34,587 bases of DNA. Source: a virus. The stretch is from positions 1-34,587 of the IMG/VR virus record IMGVR_UViG_3300043446_000762, one strand, 5' to 3'. The notes under the pieces were generated by a model. It saw nothing but the letters and a program-made list of their open reading frames with translations, was not told where the DNA came from and made no database searches. This document shows, in pieces, positions 13,203-20,652 of this stretch (within the stretch, counting starts at the first letter, position 1; every line of letters starts with the position of its first letter). The translations under genes and the position numbers were made by a program.

Positions 13203-14815
13203 TAGAACGCATCCTCAACAACAGTTGCCTGCCAGTTAAGCGCAGACAAATTAAACGTGTCGGTGCTGTTGTTAGTCTCTACTTTTACAGCAGAAGTTCT
13301 TACAGCATTTTGAGTTGTTCCAACCCAAGGCGTGTCCGTGTCGATATTTGCGCGTTGTGTTTGTCCATATTTTGCAGATTGACCAACAGAATTTGATCCA
13401 CCTACGCTAATATCTACCGCACCGGTTCCAGTAATTTCAGGGAGCGCTCGATGCAAATACACTTTGGTGCTGTACGGAACAGGGCCATTGCCTGTATCTA
13501 AATACATATTGGTACGCTCAAACAAGGTAGGCATAGCAGCACCGCCAACCAATGAGTAGCCCTGACCGGTCTGCACCAGTTGGCTCCCCGCCGTATTTCT
13601 GGCGTACACCACCGTACGGCTAGCTAGTTTGAAAGACGGCGAAATAAACAGCGGCCCTTCAGTGCCATTGCAAGCGTTGTCAATATCTTTCGGAGGGTTC
13701 CAGACCTGAAGGTCATACCGATAAGAAATCATCTTGTTGCACCAGCCGGTGCTAGTTAGATCAGGATAATAAATCTCGATCTGATACTTCTTGCTGTTAT
13801 TAACCATGAAAGCACGATCAGCATAAGTCGCGCTTAGGTTATTAAAGAAGTAATTTTTTATCTTTTGGTTGGCAATACTTTCAAAATTGCTGCCATCAAA
13901 CGTCCAAATATCCCGAGCGTCAAAACCATAAGCAGTGTTATCTGCTACGGCATAGCAGTTATTACTTAGCATTCCGCGCCCGTTGTTAATTTGACGCAAG
14001 CCAAAAATAGGTGCGGTGCTGCTTTGGTAAGAAATAGGCGAGAAAACTACTGCATCCCAATAACTAAATACATAGAAGTTTCCACCCAACATAAACCCAT
14101 CAATAAGGGGGCCGCGCACAGGAACTTCTTGTTCGTTAGCAACAGTATTTAGAGTGGGTTGCCAGGTTTCCGGCACGCCGGTTTGGGCAAAAGATTGTGA
14201 CCAGCGCACGGTTGTCGGGTAATTGACAGTCGTGCCAACAGAGAATGTTTTGGTCAGATTTCCGGCAATAAGAATGTTGCCGACGTTAGGCGAGGAATAG
14301 TTCCGCACAAAACCAGCAGTTACAGAGGTAACGGACGGCTCGTAATTCCAAATGTAGTTATCTGGCGCAGCGTTATAAATCCGCATCTCGGTAAATCCGG
14401 GAGCGAAATACATAGGTGGACGCAGGCCATCATTAAAGAAGAAAACACCGCCAACTACAGAAGATGTAATGACAGTATTGTCTGAATAACCAGACAGAGA
14501 AACAGAAGGATTTGCTCCAACGCCAGGGGTAATATTAGAAATGGATGAGTTAGTAACCATCCACCACTTACCCTGAGCGGTTGCAACAATGTAAACAAAA
14601 GTGGTTTCGTTGCGAAAACCACCTTCTACATAAATAGGATTTCCAGTAATTGCCGACAATACGGCAACTTCACCATCTGCTTTGCGAATGCCACGCAAGT
14701 CAGTTTCAACATTCCTGCCACTGTTATATTCATTAGGCCCCAGAGCATTACTAGGAATGTCTGGGGTAAATGACATTTTGCTAAGAGGCGTCCTCAGACG
14801 CTGGTAATCGGGCAC
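13202..14815 (-). CDS. Tail nozzle-like protein (T7 gp12 / P22 gp10-type role)
   Basis: A 537-aa beta-rich protein beginning MPDYQRLRTPLSKMSFTPD. It includes NSGRNVETDLRGIRKADGEV, the usual opening of podovirus tail proteins that describes a plug-and-propeller fold, then repeated beta hairpins with aromatic turns (GFRNETTFVYIVATAQGKWW, DGLRPPMYFAPGF, WNYEPSVTSV). By size and position next to the host-specificity gene it suits the nozzle that closes the podovirus tail; distant homology to gp10 or gp12 is inference. The start is GTG at 14815 with AGGAG seven bases upstream; an ATG at 14776 lacks a close ribosome site. It overlaps the glycosyltransferase gene by 35 nt. Confidence 0.55.
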   Translation of the reverse strand: MPDYQRLRTPLSKMSFTPDIPSNALGPNEYNSGRNVETDLRGIRKADGEVAVLSAITGNPIYVEGGFRNETTFVYIVATAQGKWWMVTNSSISNITPGVGANPSVSLSGYSDNTVITSSVVGGVFFFNDGLRPPMYFAPGFTEMRIYNAAPDNYIWNYEPSVTSVTAGFVRNYSSPNVGNILIAGNLTKTFSVGTTVNYPTTVRWSQSFAQTGVPETWQPTLNTVANEQEVPVRGPLIDGFMLGGNFYVFSYWDAVVFSPISYQSSTAPIFGLRQINNGRGMLSNNCYAVADNTAYGFDARDIWTFDGSNFESIANQKIKNYFFNNLSATYADRAFMVNNSKKYQIEIYYPDLTSTGWCNKMISYRYDLQVWNPPKDIDNACNGTEGPLFISPSFKLASRTVVYARNTAGSQLVQTGQGYSLVGGAAMPTLFERTNMYLDTGNGPVPYSTKVYLHRALPEITGTGAVDISVGGSNSVGQSAKYGQTQRANIDTDTPWVGTTQNAVRTSAVKVETNNSTDTFNLSALNWQATVVEDAF

Positions 14816-15872
14816 GGTTTGACTCCTGCTCCATAAACTGTAAATTGGCCGTTAGCCGAGCATCATTCGGCGCTATTTCAATGGCTTTTTTACAGTAATT
14901 AGTGGCCTGGTCTATTAAGCCTAAATTGTAAGCGGCTATTGAGGCTAGATCATAAGGTTTTTCACCCCAAACAGCCGGGTCCATTGTGTAGACCTCTTCT
15001 TTGTTTGCAATTGCCAAAGCGCTCAAAGCAGCGCTATAGCTCTCTGCCCACATGTGCCGTCGATAACAGGCCTCGGCTAGCGACACCCAGGGCTCACGAG
15101 TCCCAGGAGCCTCTGCAACCGCTAGGCGATACCATTTTAAGCCACCATGCCAGTCTCCAAGCTCTTCATGCGCCCTGCCCATCAAACGCATGGCATAGCA
15201 TCGTTCATTCGGCCATGTAGCCCCAGGCAGCGCCAAATAACGATTAAGTTCAACTATTGCATCTTGCCAGCGATAGTGAAAGGTTAATTCTCTAGCGTAG
15301 TAAAAAGCATTACGAGGACATTCTTTGTCTTCAGTAACGGCTACTTTTAGCAGATCCAGGTATTGCCCACGCGATTTGGTCGGATCCGGGAGATGACGTA
15401 CCAGTAGCTTTTCGGTCGAGGCCCAGACTTCTCGTGTTCTCGGATCAGGTACTGGATATTCGTGGCAAGGATGGTGCCAATGGTATCCATGCCTTGCAAA
15501 GATCTTTTCGTAAAAGAACGAGATGCCCTGTCCCCAGTCGAACTTGTAACGCAGACGAGTTGTATCTTCTTTCCAGACTCGCTCAATTTCTTCCCTCCAG
15601 CCGGGTTCAAGAACTTCGTCTAGGTCTAGGCTAATAACAACGTCAATGTCTTTTGGCAGCAGCGCTATTGCCGCATTTCGGGCGTGATCAAAACGCCACG
15701 GAGAAATACAAATTTCATGTACATCAGCGCCACAACTGATGGCCCTGGCAATAGTTCCGTCCGTAGATCCCGTGTCTACGATGCTAATCAAATCAGCATC
15801 TTTAGCAGATTCGCAAAAACGCTCTACAAACTGCTCTTCATTTTTACTAATAGCGCTTACTGCAATTTTCAT
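14781..15872 (-). CDS. GT2-type glycosyltransferase with TPR repeats
   Basis: A 363-aa protein. The N-terminal GT-A domain has ISKNEEQFVERF (8-19), VDTGSTDGT (32-40) for nucleotide-sugar binding and SLDLDEVLEPGW (81-92) as the DxD-type metal site, then a conserved HWHHPCHEYPV (131-141). From about 185 on, helical pairs look like TPR repeats (YARELTFHYRWQDAIVELNR, GRAHEELGDWHGGLKWYRLA, AAYNLGLIDQATNYCKKAIE). This GT2-TPR fusion is typical of enzymes that glycosylate proteins or surface polymers. It sits inside the virion operon, overlapping genes on both sides, so it is produced with tail proteins. Targets could be a tail or capsid protein or host surface sugar; the sequence does not decide. 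Confidence 0.8.
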   Translation of the reverse strand: MKIAVSAISKNEEQFVERFCESAKDADLISIVDTGSTDGTIARAISCGADVHEICISPWRFDHARNAAIALLPKDIDVVISLDLDEVLEPGWREEIERVWKEDTTRLRYKFDWGQGISFFYEKIFARHGYHWHHPCHEYPVPDPRTREVWASTEKLLVRHLPDPTKSRGQYLDLLKVAVTEDKECPRNAFYYARELTFHYRWQDAIVELNRYLALPGATWPNERCYAMRLMGRAHEELGDWHGGLKWYRLAVAEAPGTREPWVSLAEACYRRHMWAESYSAALSALAIANKEEVYTMDPAVWGEKPYDLASIAAYNLGLIDQATNYCKKAIEIAPNDARLTANLQFMEQESNRARLPASEDAS

Positions 15873-16030
15873 TTTGTCCTCAACAATTCAATCCAAAGAA
15901 GTCCAACATTAGCCCATGCGTATCCAGAATAAATAATCACCATCGGCATATTCTGTATATACAGATAATATACAGCCGCTCCGGCATAGCAAAGAGTAGG
16001 AACTAAAACAAACCAAAAAGCTAATGTCAC
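15869..16030 (-). CDS. Small two-TM membrane protein (53 aa)
   Basis: A short gene embedded with overlaps at both ends: its GTG start shares GTGA with the stop of the phosphoesterase gene (16027-16030), and its stop shares ATGA with the glycosyltransferase start (15869-15872). The protein has two hydrophobic helices, LAFWFVLVPTLCYAGAAVYY and VIIYSGYAWANVGLLWIELL, with a short polar turn between. The exact tiling and the hydrophobic pattern argue for a real gene. It could anchor the glycosyltransferase to the membrane or belong to lysis; both are guesses. Confidence 0.6.
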   Translation of the reverse strand: MTLAFWFVLVPTLCYAGAAVYYLYIQNMPMVIIYSGYAWANVGLLWIELLRTK

Positions 16031-16998
16031 AAGTGACCTACATCTATAACTTTGCCACGAAACTCAACTTTGTTATCGCCCAAACTGTGAACGACTTCAG
16101 GCCAAAGCAACCGACCATTGTGAAATGTAAGCACCGCAAACCCGGAGCGCCAATTGACCGGGTTGGACTCTAGGTAGTCTTCAAACTGAGGACCAGTAGC
16201 ATCAGCTAGGGTTCCGGTATCAACGCCATACCGAGTGCCGTTGTAATCGCTCCAAGGGGTTACTTTTAAACTATGCAAATGGCCGGTAATAATAGATTTA
16301 CCGCCAGAAACAGTGTTGTTATGAACGGCATGAATGCCGCCCTTATATCGATGTTTAATTACAACATCTTCTGTAGGCCACACTGACCAGCACGGGGTCC
16401 ATTTGGGGAAATGGTCTTTAAGACTAAATCCTTTAACGCCCTGAAACTCAGGAGCATTAGCAGCTAGCCTGTTCTCAAACCGAGCATCATGGTTGCCCAA
16501 ACACCAGACAAGTTTGGAATTGCCGGCAATATCTTCAATTTCGCCCAAAGCTATTTCACAAGCTTTTAGCTCTTCAATGACCGAGGGCTTGCTATCCCAT
16601 CCGATCCTAGGGTGCCTAGAAATTGATGCTCCATCAAACGCATCGCCGTTATTGACGATAGATTTAGGCTTAAATTCCTTTATCGCCCACAAAAGTGCTT
16701 TGTACGCAGTGGTACGGATTCCAGGCCAGAAGTGAGCATCAGAGAAAACAAGAACAACCCCGTTTTCAATTCCTAAGTAATGCCGGCTTTTACTTAGATG
16801 GCCCGTATGAAGATGTTTGTAATACTCAGCTTTTTTGTCAGTTGCCGCCAATTTCTTGCTGAACTTAATTTCAATTCTGCGTCTACGCTTGTATATATTG
16901 CTGATGTCTAGCTTCGTGATCTCAGCTAAACGAGCGGCAGATTTGTGAGTCTCCCAAAGCTCAATAAACTCTTCATCGGAAACTGTTGGGGCCACCAT
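16027..16998 (-). CDS. Calcineurin-like metallophosphoesterase with N-terminal HTH-like region
   Basis: A 323-aa protein with all metallophosphoesterase motifs: VFSDAHF (84-90, DxH), NNGDAFDG (116-123, GDxxD), CLGNHDARFE (166-175, GNHD), a histidine in IHAVHNN, and ITGHLHS (GHxH). The family uses two metal ions to cleave phosphomonoesters, diesters or nucleic acids. Residues 1-50 (SDEEFIELWETHKSAARLAE, then LDISNIYKRRRRIEIKF) look like a helix-turn-helix, suggesting a DNA-related substrate. Phage relatives are often annotated as DNA repair exonuclease-like, without proof. ATG 16998 has AGGAG upstream and overlaps the peptidase gene by 26 nt. Confidence 0.8.
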   Translation of the reverse strand: MVAPTVSDEEFIELWETHKSAARLAEITKLDISNIYKRRRRIEIKFSKKLAATDKKAEYYKHLHTGHLSKSRHYLGIENGVVLVFSDAHFWPGIRTTAYKALLWAIKEFKPKSIVNNGDAFDGASISRHPRIGWDSKPSVIEELKACEIALGEIEDIAGNSKLVWCLGNHDARFENRLAANAPEFQGVKGFSLKDHFPKWTPCWSVWPTEDVVIKHRYKGGIHAVHNNTVSGGKSIITGHLHSLKVTPWSDYNGTRYGVDTGTLADATGPQFEDYLESNPVNWRSGFAVLTFHNGRLLWPEVVHSLGDNKVEFRGKVIDVGHL

Positions 16999-17371
16999 TT
17001 ACTTCTCCTGCCAGAACTCGCTCTAACACGTTAATTACTCTATGTTCTGCAATTTCCAACTGATCCGGTGTTGCAAGCCTGTCTTGAGCAACAGCAATTA
17101 AATCAAATAAAAACACATGCAAACACTCATGCAAAGCAGTGCTAGACAATGATTCTGGATTTATTTCGTCGCCGGCCCAATCACCTAGACGATATGTTGC
17201 TAGGCGAGCGTTGCTATCGCATGACACTTCTGCCATTGCGCCTTTGCCAGCTTGTTTGCGACCGCGCTCCATACGCCAGTCGCCAAGATTTAGCACCGTT
17301 TGCCAATGCTTTACATATTCGTCAAATTGTTTGGCCTGCTCCGCGTTAGGCCTGTTTACTATTTTTGACAT
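16973..17371 (-). CDS. Small zinc metallopeptidase-like protein (HExxH)
   Basis: A 132-aa protein with LSSTALHECLHVFLFDLI (75-92), giving H81-E82-x-x-H85, the zincin zinc-binding helix. A glutamate in LEIAEHRVINVLERVLAG, about 25 residues downstream, could supply the third ligand. The N-terminal half forms a strand-rich cap (WQTVLNLGDWRMERG). It resembles small phage metallopeptidases usually called hypothetical. It has no signal peptide, so it would act in the cytoplasm or in the virion; capsid or tail maturation and peptidoglycan-related roles are open. Ribosome site is weak at ATG 17371. Confidence 0.6.
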   Translation of the reverse strand: MSKIVNRPNAEQAKQFDEYVKHWQTVLNLGDWRMERGRKQAGKGAMAEVSCDSNARLATYRLGDWAGDEINPESLSSTALHECLHVFLFDLIAVAQDRLATPDQLEIAEHRVINVLERVLAGEVNGGPNSFR

Positions 17372-17402
17372 GCTTAATCATTTGGCAATGGTTGCATTTA
17401 GA

Positions 17403-17843
17403 CTAAATCAAAATGCACTCAGCTTTACGACGGCGCTCAAGACCTGGAAGAACTCGACCGCCAGCTTTTGTCCACAGCATTAATTGCTCTTTAACGCCTT
17501 CCCAGTCCTCTTCATTAACTTTGCGCCTTAGGGTGCTTGTCTGCAATCTGCCAACACCCAAATTGTAGGCAAAATCCACTATAGCGTTAAAACGCCTCTC
17601 ATACTTTACAAGATTTGGGCACAACCGCATAACACCTGCCGCATAAGTGTGTTGCAATTCATACATTAACAACTGACGGGCAGCAGGCTCATCTATTGGC
17701 TGGTCAGATAAAGAAACCTTTTTTCCGTCCGAATAATAGGTTGACCCATATCCAATCGTAGGAATGCCAGCCGGACAGAGATAAGGCTTAGAACGAAAGC
17801 CTTCAAATATCCGGCATAGTTCAGCAGCAGCCTCTAAATTCAT
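17403..17843 (-). CDS. GH24 lysozyme (endolysin)
   Basis: A 146-aa T4/P22-type lysozyme that cleaves the MurNAc-GlcNAc bond of peptidoglycan. Motif: IFEGFRSKPYLCPAGIPTIG (12-31), giving catalytic E14 and T29; the position of the T4 Asp20 is Cys23. A Cys at this position is seen in other phage GH24 enzymes and is known to be tolerated in T4 lysozyme. Later features are FNAIVDFAYNLGVG (85-98), RRKVNEEDWEGVKEQLMLW and the terminal RVLPGLERRRKAECIL typical of GH24. There is no signal or SAR helix at the N-terminus, so release depends on a holin. It overlaps the holin-like gene upstream by ATGA (17840-17843). Confidence 0.9.
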   Translation of the reverse strand: MNLEAAAELCRIFEGFRSKPYLCPAGIPTIGYGSTYYSDGKKVSLSDQPIDEPAARQLLMYELQHTYAAGVMRLCPNLVKYERRFNAIVDFAYNLGVGRLQTSTLRRKVNEEDWEGVKEQLMLWTKAGGRVLPGLERRRKAECILI

Positions 17844-18334
17844 AGCCCGCGCTTGGCAAGTGTCCGGTCTAGGAACCAGTAGTTTAGGGTTCCGGCCACC
17901 AGGGCACTCATGTCAGCGCTCATCATGGTTTTGAACACTTCAGCCGGTGCTGCGCCGCCCATCCAGGCATTCCAAGCAAACCAGACATGGATAAATGACC
18001 AGATGAACAATACCCAGTAAGTGACTACCGGGCGCACTGAGGCCGACAGGCTAGCCACCCAACCGCCAGCAGCCTTGACCATTTCGGTCTGTTGGTTGAT
18101 AGCGGCATTAAAAGCAGCCATTGCCCCAACATCTACAGCGGCCTCTCGTACCGCACCAATCTCGGCTAGCTTCTGAGCGCCACGTTGAGCCTCTAGCTCA
18201 CACTGGCGGTCAAACATAGCTAGCTCATGCGCCCGCTCGTCTTTCTTGTCCAGCCACTTTAGGACTTCTGGCGCAAGACGAAAGATGCCGCCAAAAATAG
18301 ATCCAAGTAAACCACCAGACAATAGTTCAAGCAT
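17840..18334 (-). CDS. Holin-like membrane protein (N-terminal amphipathic, C-terminal TM helices)
   Basis: A 164-aa protein with a Gly-rich hydrophobic N-terminus (MLELLSGGLLGSIFGGIFRL), a long charged helix (residues 28-75), a cytoplasmic or interfacial segment (GAMAAFNAAINQQTEMVKAA), then hydrophobic helices VRPVVTYWVLFIWSFIHVWF and, near the end, MSALVAGTLNYWFLDR. It lies directly before the lysozyme with an ATGA overlap, the usual place of a holin, and resembles the multi-TM holin-like proteins of proteobacterial phages. A second, more canonical holin lies at 19168-19398, so this one may be an antiholin or auxiliary holin. Confidence 0.6.
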   Translation of the reverse strand: MLELLSGGLLGSIFGGIFRLAPEVLKWLDKKDERAHELAMFDRQCELEAQRGAQKLAEIGAVREAAVDVGAMAAFNAAINQQTEMVKAAGGWVASLSASVRPVVTYWVLFIWSFIHVWFAWNAWMGGAAPAEVFKTMMSADMSALVAGTLNYWFLDRTLAKRGL

Positions 18335-18799
18335 TTAGTTCTCCAATATCTGTTTAGCAATCAAAATTAGCAAAAACCCTATGACGCATACCGTAATCAT
18401 CCCGCCTACAACTTGAGCTATAAAAATACGTTGTGCAGATATTTTTTTACGTTCAATCTCTGCAATCCTTGCTGCTTTTTCACGGGCCTGACGAATCTTC
18501 ATCCGTTCCCGTAGCATCATCTCCCATAATTCAGGGTAGCCGCCGTAGACAAGCTGGTGCTTCAAGTGCTCCTCGGCTTCGCGCAGGGCGTTGGCCTGCA
18601 TGACGATTTCCATCGCCCGCGCCGTGTCACTCTTTCCGCTTTTGGCGCTATCGTTAGCTGCCTTCTGAACTACATCTTTGGCATCAAAAAACTTACCAAA
18701 TTCTCCAATTATCTGGTTGATGTCCTTGCCCAGCTTGATAGCCTTTTGAATTCCCGCCACCGCAGCCTGAGCCGCTGCAAATGCAGTAATCGGGTCCAT
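18335..18799 (-). CDS. Coiled-coil protein with C-terminal TM anchor (lysis region)
   Basis: A 154-aa protein. Residues 1-45 are an Ala-rich helix (ITAFAAAQAAVAGIQKAIKL), 55-120 are highly charged coiled coil (LREAEEHLKHQLVYGGYPEL, RMKIRQAREKAARIAEIERK), and 125-150 form one TM helix (FIAQVVGGMITVCVIGFLLI). Topology is therefore mostly cytoplasmic with a membrane tail. It sits between holin-type genes. Not a standard spanin, because the charged part precedes the TM; the function is unknown. Confidence 0.55.
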   Translation of the reverse strand: MDPITAFAAAQAAVAGIQKAIKLGKDINQIIGEFGKFFDAKDVVQKAANDSAKSGKSDTARAMEIVMQANALREAEEHLKHQLVYGGYPELWEMMLRERMKIRQAREKAARIAEIERKKISAQRIFIAQVVGGMITVCVIGFLLILIAKQILEN

Positions 18800-18801
18800 G
18801 A

Positions 18802-19071
18802 TTATTTCTTGCTAAGACGCTCTCGCTCTTCAAGCAGCCGAACCTTGACCTGCAACTCATTGATGTACTGCATCAACTGCTCTTTCTGAATAGCTCTGCG
18901 CTCGGCAGAGATTGGCGAGTCTGTGGGGATGCCCTCTTTGGTAATCAGGGCAGGCATCTGTCCCTCAATTTTGGTCAGGCGTTCGGAAAAAGATGCAACT
19001 TGACCTAGCAGCCATGCAAGAGCCGCCACCACGATGGGAATCACTGCTTTTAGAACATCAGACCAGGCCAT
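18802..19071 (-). CDS. Membrane-anchored coiled-coil protein (possible spanin-like)
   Basis: An 89-aa protein with an N-terminal TM helix (VLKAVIPIVVAALAWLLG, 6-23) followed by a charged helical tail (ASFSERLTKIEGQMPALI, KEQLMQYINELQVKVRLLEE). Start 19071 is chosen because it overlaps the stop of the 34-aa gene (TGATG); a longer frame from 19158 would be hydrophilic noise. One N-terminal TM plus periplasmic coiled coil is the layout of an inner-membrane spanin, but no outer-membrane lipoprotein partner is seen, so spanin is only a possibility. Confidence 0.6.
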   Translation of the reverse strand: MAWSDVLKAVIPIVVAALAWLLGQVASFSERLTKIEGQMPALITKEGIPTDSPISAERRAIQKEQLMQYINELQVKVRLLEERERLSKK

Positions 19072-19175
19072 CACACACCCCAAAGACCAACGGCAAATTG
19101 GATTGCGTAAATTAATAGAGACACCAAGGCGGCGGCACAAGCAAAACCAATGAACCAATCCAGCATGTTATTCAT
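19071..19175 (-). CDS. Very small TM protein (34 aa) in the lysis cassette
   Basis: The frame begins at ATG 19175 (or at a second in-frame ATG, 19166) and ends at 19071, sharing one base with the next start. The product starts MNNMLDWFIGFACAAALVSL and is essentially one hydrophobic helix. Its start overlaps the stop of the holin gene (ATGAATAA). Ribosome site is weak. The perfect tiling and membrane character support a real miniprotein, perhaps a pinholin-like or antiholin peptide. Confidence 0.45.
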   Translation of the reverse strand: MNNMLDWFIGFACAAALVSLLIYAIQFAVGLWGV

Positions 19176-19398
19176 CGCTTTCAGGGTTATCGAGTTTCTT
19201 TTTTACAAGCTTGTAGTGCTGGTGTTTGTACCAAACGTTTACACACAAACCTACAAAAGCAATCAACAAGCCACCAAAAGCAGCAATTTCATTGGCAGTC
19301 ATGCCAAAGTAAACGGCTGCGCCTGACCCGCCGTATTGAGCGGCAGTTGCGGCTTTTGTTACTGCTGCATCAGTAGCATGTTGAGTAATGTTGCTCAT
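19168..19398 (-). CDS. Phage holin (small, one clear TM, HP1-like class)
   Basis: A 76-aa protein beginning MSNITQHATDAAVTKAATAA, with YGGSGAAVYFGMTANEIAA and a hydrophobic helix FGGLLIAFVGLCVNVWY ending in a basic-acidic tail (KHQHYKLVKKKLDNPESDE). The GGSxAAVxxGxTxxEIAAxGG pattern is that of a common holin family in proteobacterial phages, where the protein oligomerises in the inner membrane and releases the lysozyme. The lysozyme is encoded four genes downstream. First gene of the lysis cassette. Confidence 0.75.
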   Translation of the reverse strand: MSNITQHATDAAVTKAATAAQYGGSGAAVYFGMTANEIAAFGGLLIAFVGLCVNVWYKHQHYKLVKKKLDNPESDE

Positions 19399-19408
19399 GG
19401 CGGCTTAT

Positions 19409-19777
19409 TTACAAGTTAATCAATTCAACCCAGGCCATAGCATTTTCGTCCCAGGCGTAATTTTTCCCGTCCTGCGGCATCGGCAGTGGAGCATCCCAGC
19501 GACAAGTGGCCTCATTTAATACCCAACTTGCAAATGGCTTGAGCGGAATAAATGCATCGCGGTTTGCATCGTAGACATGCCCAATTCCGGCAAAGTTTTT
19601 ACGAAAATTTCCGTTGTAGCTGGTTTGCACCCAAAAAGTGTCTGCGCCAAACAGCGATTTACAAAACGCAATGCCTACTGCCTCAGACTCGATGCCGTTG
19701 ACTTGGCACTCAGCGTTATTCACCACGATCACCTGCGTGACCATGTTGTTTTGATCTATTTGAGCAAAGTGAGCCAT
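19409..19777 (-). CDS. Conserved virion-associated protein of environmental phages
   Basis: A 122-aa protein with the recognisable pattern MAHFAQIDQNNMVTQVIVV, then WVQTSYNGNFRKNFAGIGHV, YDANRDAFIPLKPFASWVLN and a terminal YAWDENAMAWVE. I know this family from marine cyanophages and related phages, usually next to fibre genes; no function has been assigned to my knowledge. Placement directly after the Gly-rich fibre gene suggests a fibre-tip or assembly accessory. Confidence 0.7.
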   Translation of the reverse strand: MAHFAQIDQNNMVTQVIVVNNAECQVNGIESEAVGIAFCKSLFGADTFWVQTSYNGNFRKNFAGIGHVYDANRDAFIPLKPFASWVLNEATCRWDAPLPMPQDGKNYAWDENAMAWVELINL

Positions 19778-19783
19778 GTTGCC

Positions 19784-20644
19784 TCAGAACGTGATCGAAC
19801 CGGAGCCGGTGAATTTATAGATGCGGTAGCCTCCCGTGACGGTTACCGTTGGAGAACCAGTTGTAGATGCGGCTGCACTGTAGGTATCAGGATAGCGAAT
19901 GATGACAATACCAGACCCTCCCGCGCCGCCTTGAGTTCCTCCGGGATTATTTTGAGTTCCACCGCCGCCGCCGCCGCCTGTATTGGTTGTCCCCGAGGTT
20001 CCATTAGAACTAGATCCCCCAGTGCCGCCGCCGCCAGTGCCTCCAGTTCCAGCACCAGTGCCGCCGTTACCAGCACCGCCACCCCCGGCATAAGTGACTG
20101 ATGCGCCGCTATAGGAGGAGGACGATCCATTCGCGCCATTTTTGTCGGTTGCGGCGGCACCTGCACCACCTCCACCGCCGCCCACGTCGCCTGATCCTTT
20201 TGGCGCTCCGTTATTGCCTTCTGATGGACTGTAAGCCCCTTGGTTGCCGGATCCGAAAGAAGAACCGTTATAGGCACCAGTGCCGCCACCCGAGCCGCCA
20301 GGTCCTCCGTTGGTTGATCCAGAAGCAGCGTCAGGACTAAACGACCCAAAACCGCCGCCGGTGGATGAATAGCCAAGTGCGCTTGAATTGCTGCCCTTGC
20401 TTCCGCTTGTGTCCTGTCCAGTGCTACCAGCACCACCACCGCCAACAGTAATGGTGTAGCTGGTGCCAGCAGACACTGAGACAGCAGACAATTGCCTAAA
20501 GCCGCCAGCACCGCCGCCACCGCCGCCGCCACCAGTTGGGCGACCTTGACCACCACCGCCGCCACCAGCGACAAGCAAAAGGTCTACGGAGGTGACACTA
20601 TTTCTCGTCACCGCCGTCAGAATCGCATTACGCGCTGCAAACAT
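19784..20644 (-). CDS. Glycine-rich fibre/adhesin-like protein
   Basis: A 286-aa protein. After a short N-terminus (MFAARNAILTAVTRNSV, SVDLLLVAGGGGGG) it is a polyglycine/serine array for about 220 residues (GGGGGGGGAGGF, YTITVGGGGAG, NGGTGAGTGGTGGGG), ending with VIIRYPDTY and a beta hairpin closing YRIYKFTGSGSITF. The VDLLLVAGGGGGG...YTITVGGGG pattern defines a Gly-rich family present in many phage tails; by analogy with Gp38-type adhesins the glycine loops may form a polyglycine-II lattice that presents receptor-binding loops. Start 20644 is preferred (GAGG upstream) over 20692, which would overlap the preceding gene. Confidence 0.7.
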   Translation of the reverse strand: MFAARNAILTAVTRNSVTSVDLLLVAGGGGGGQGRPTGGGGGGGGAGGFRQLSAVSVSAGTSYTITVGGGGAGSTGQDTSGSKGSNSSALGYSSTGGGFGSFSPDAASGSTNGGPGGSGGGTGAYNGSSFGSGNQGAYSPSEGNNGAPKGSGDVGGGGGGAGAAATDKNGANGSSSSYSGASVTYAGGGGAGNGGTGAGTGGTGGGGTGGSSSNGTSGTTNTGGGGGGGTQNNPGGTQGGAGGSGIVIIRYPDTYSAAASTTGSPTVTVTGGYRIYKFTGSGSITF

Positions 20645-20652
20645 ATTCAGCC

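Noticed and set aside
19843-20574. A 243-codon minus-strand frame inside the Gly-rich fibre gene
   Set aside because: It is the alternative frame of the glycine repeats; its product is Ala/Val/Leu-rich noise without a start signal.
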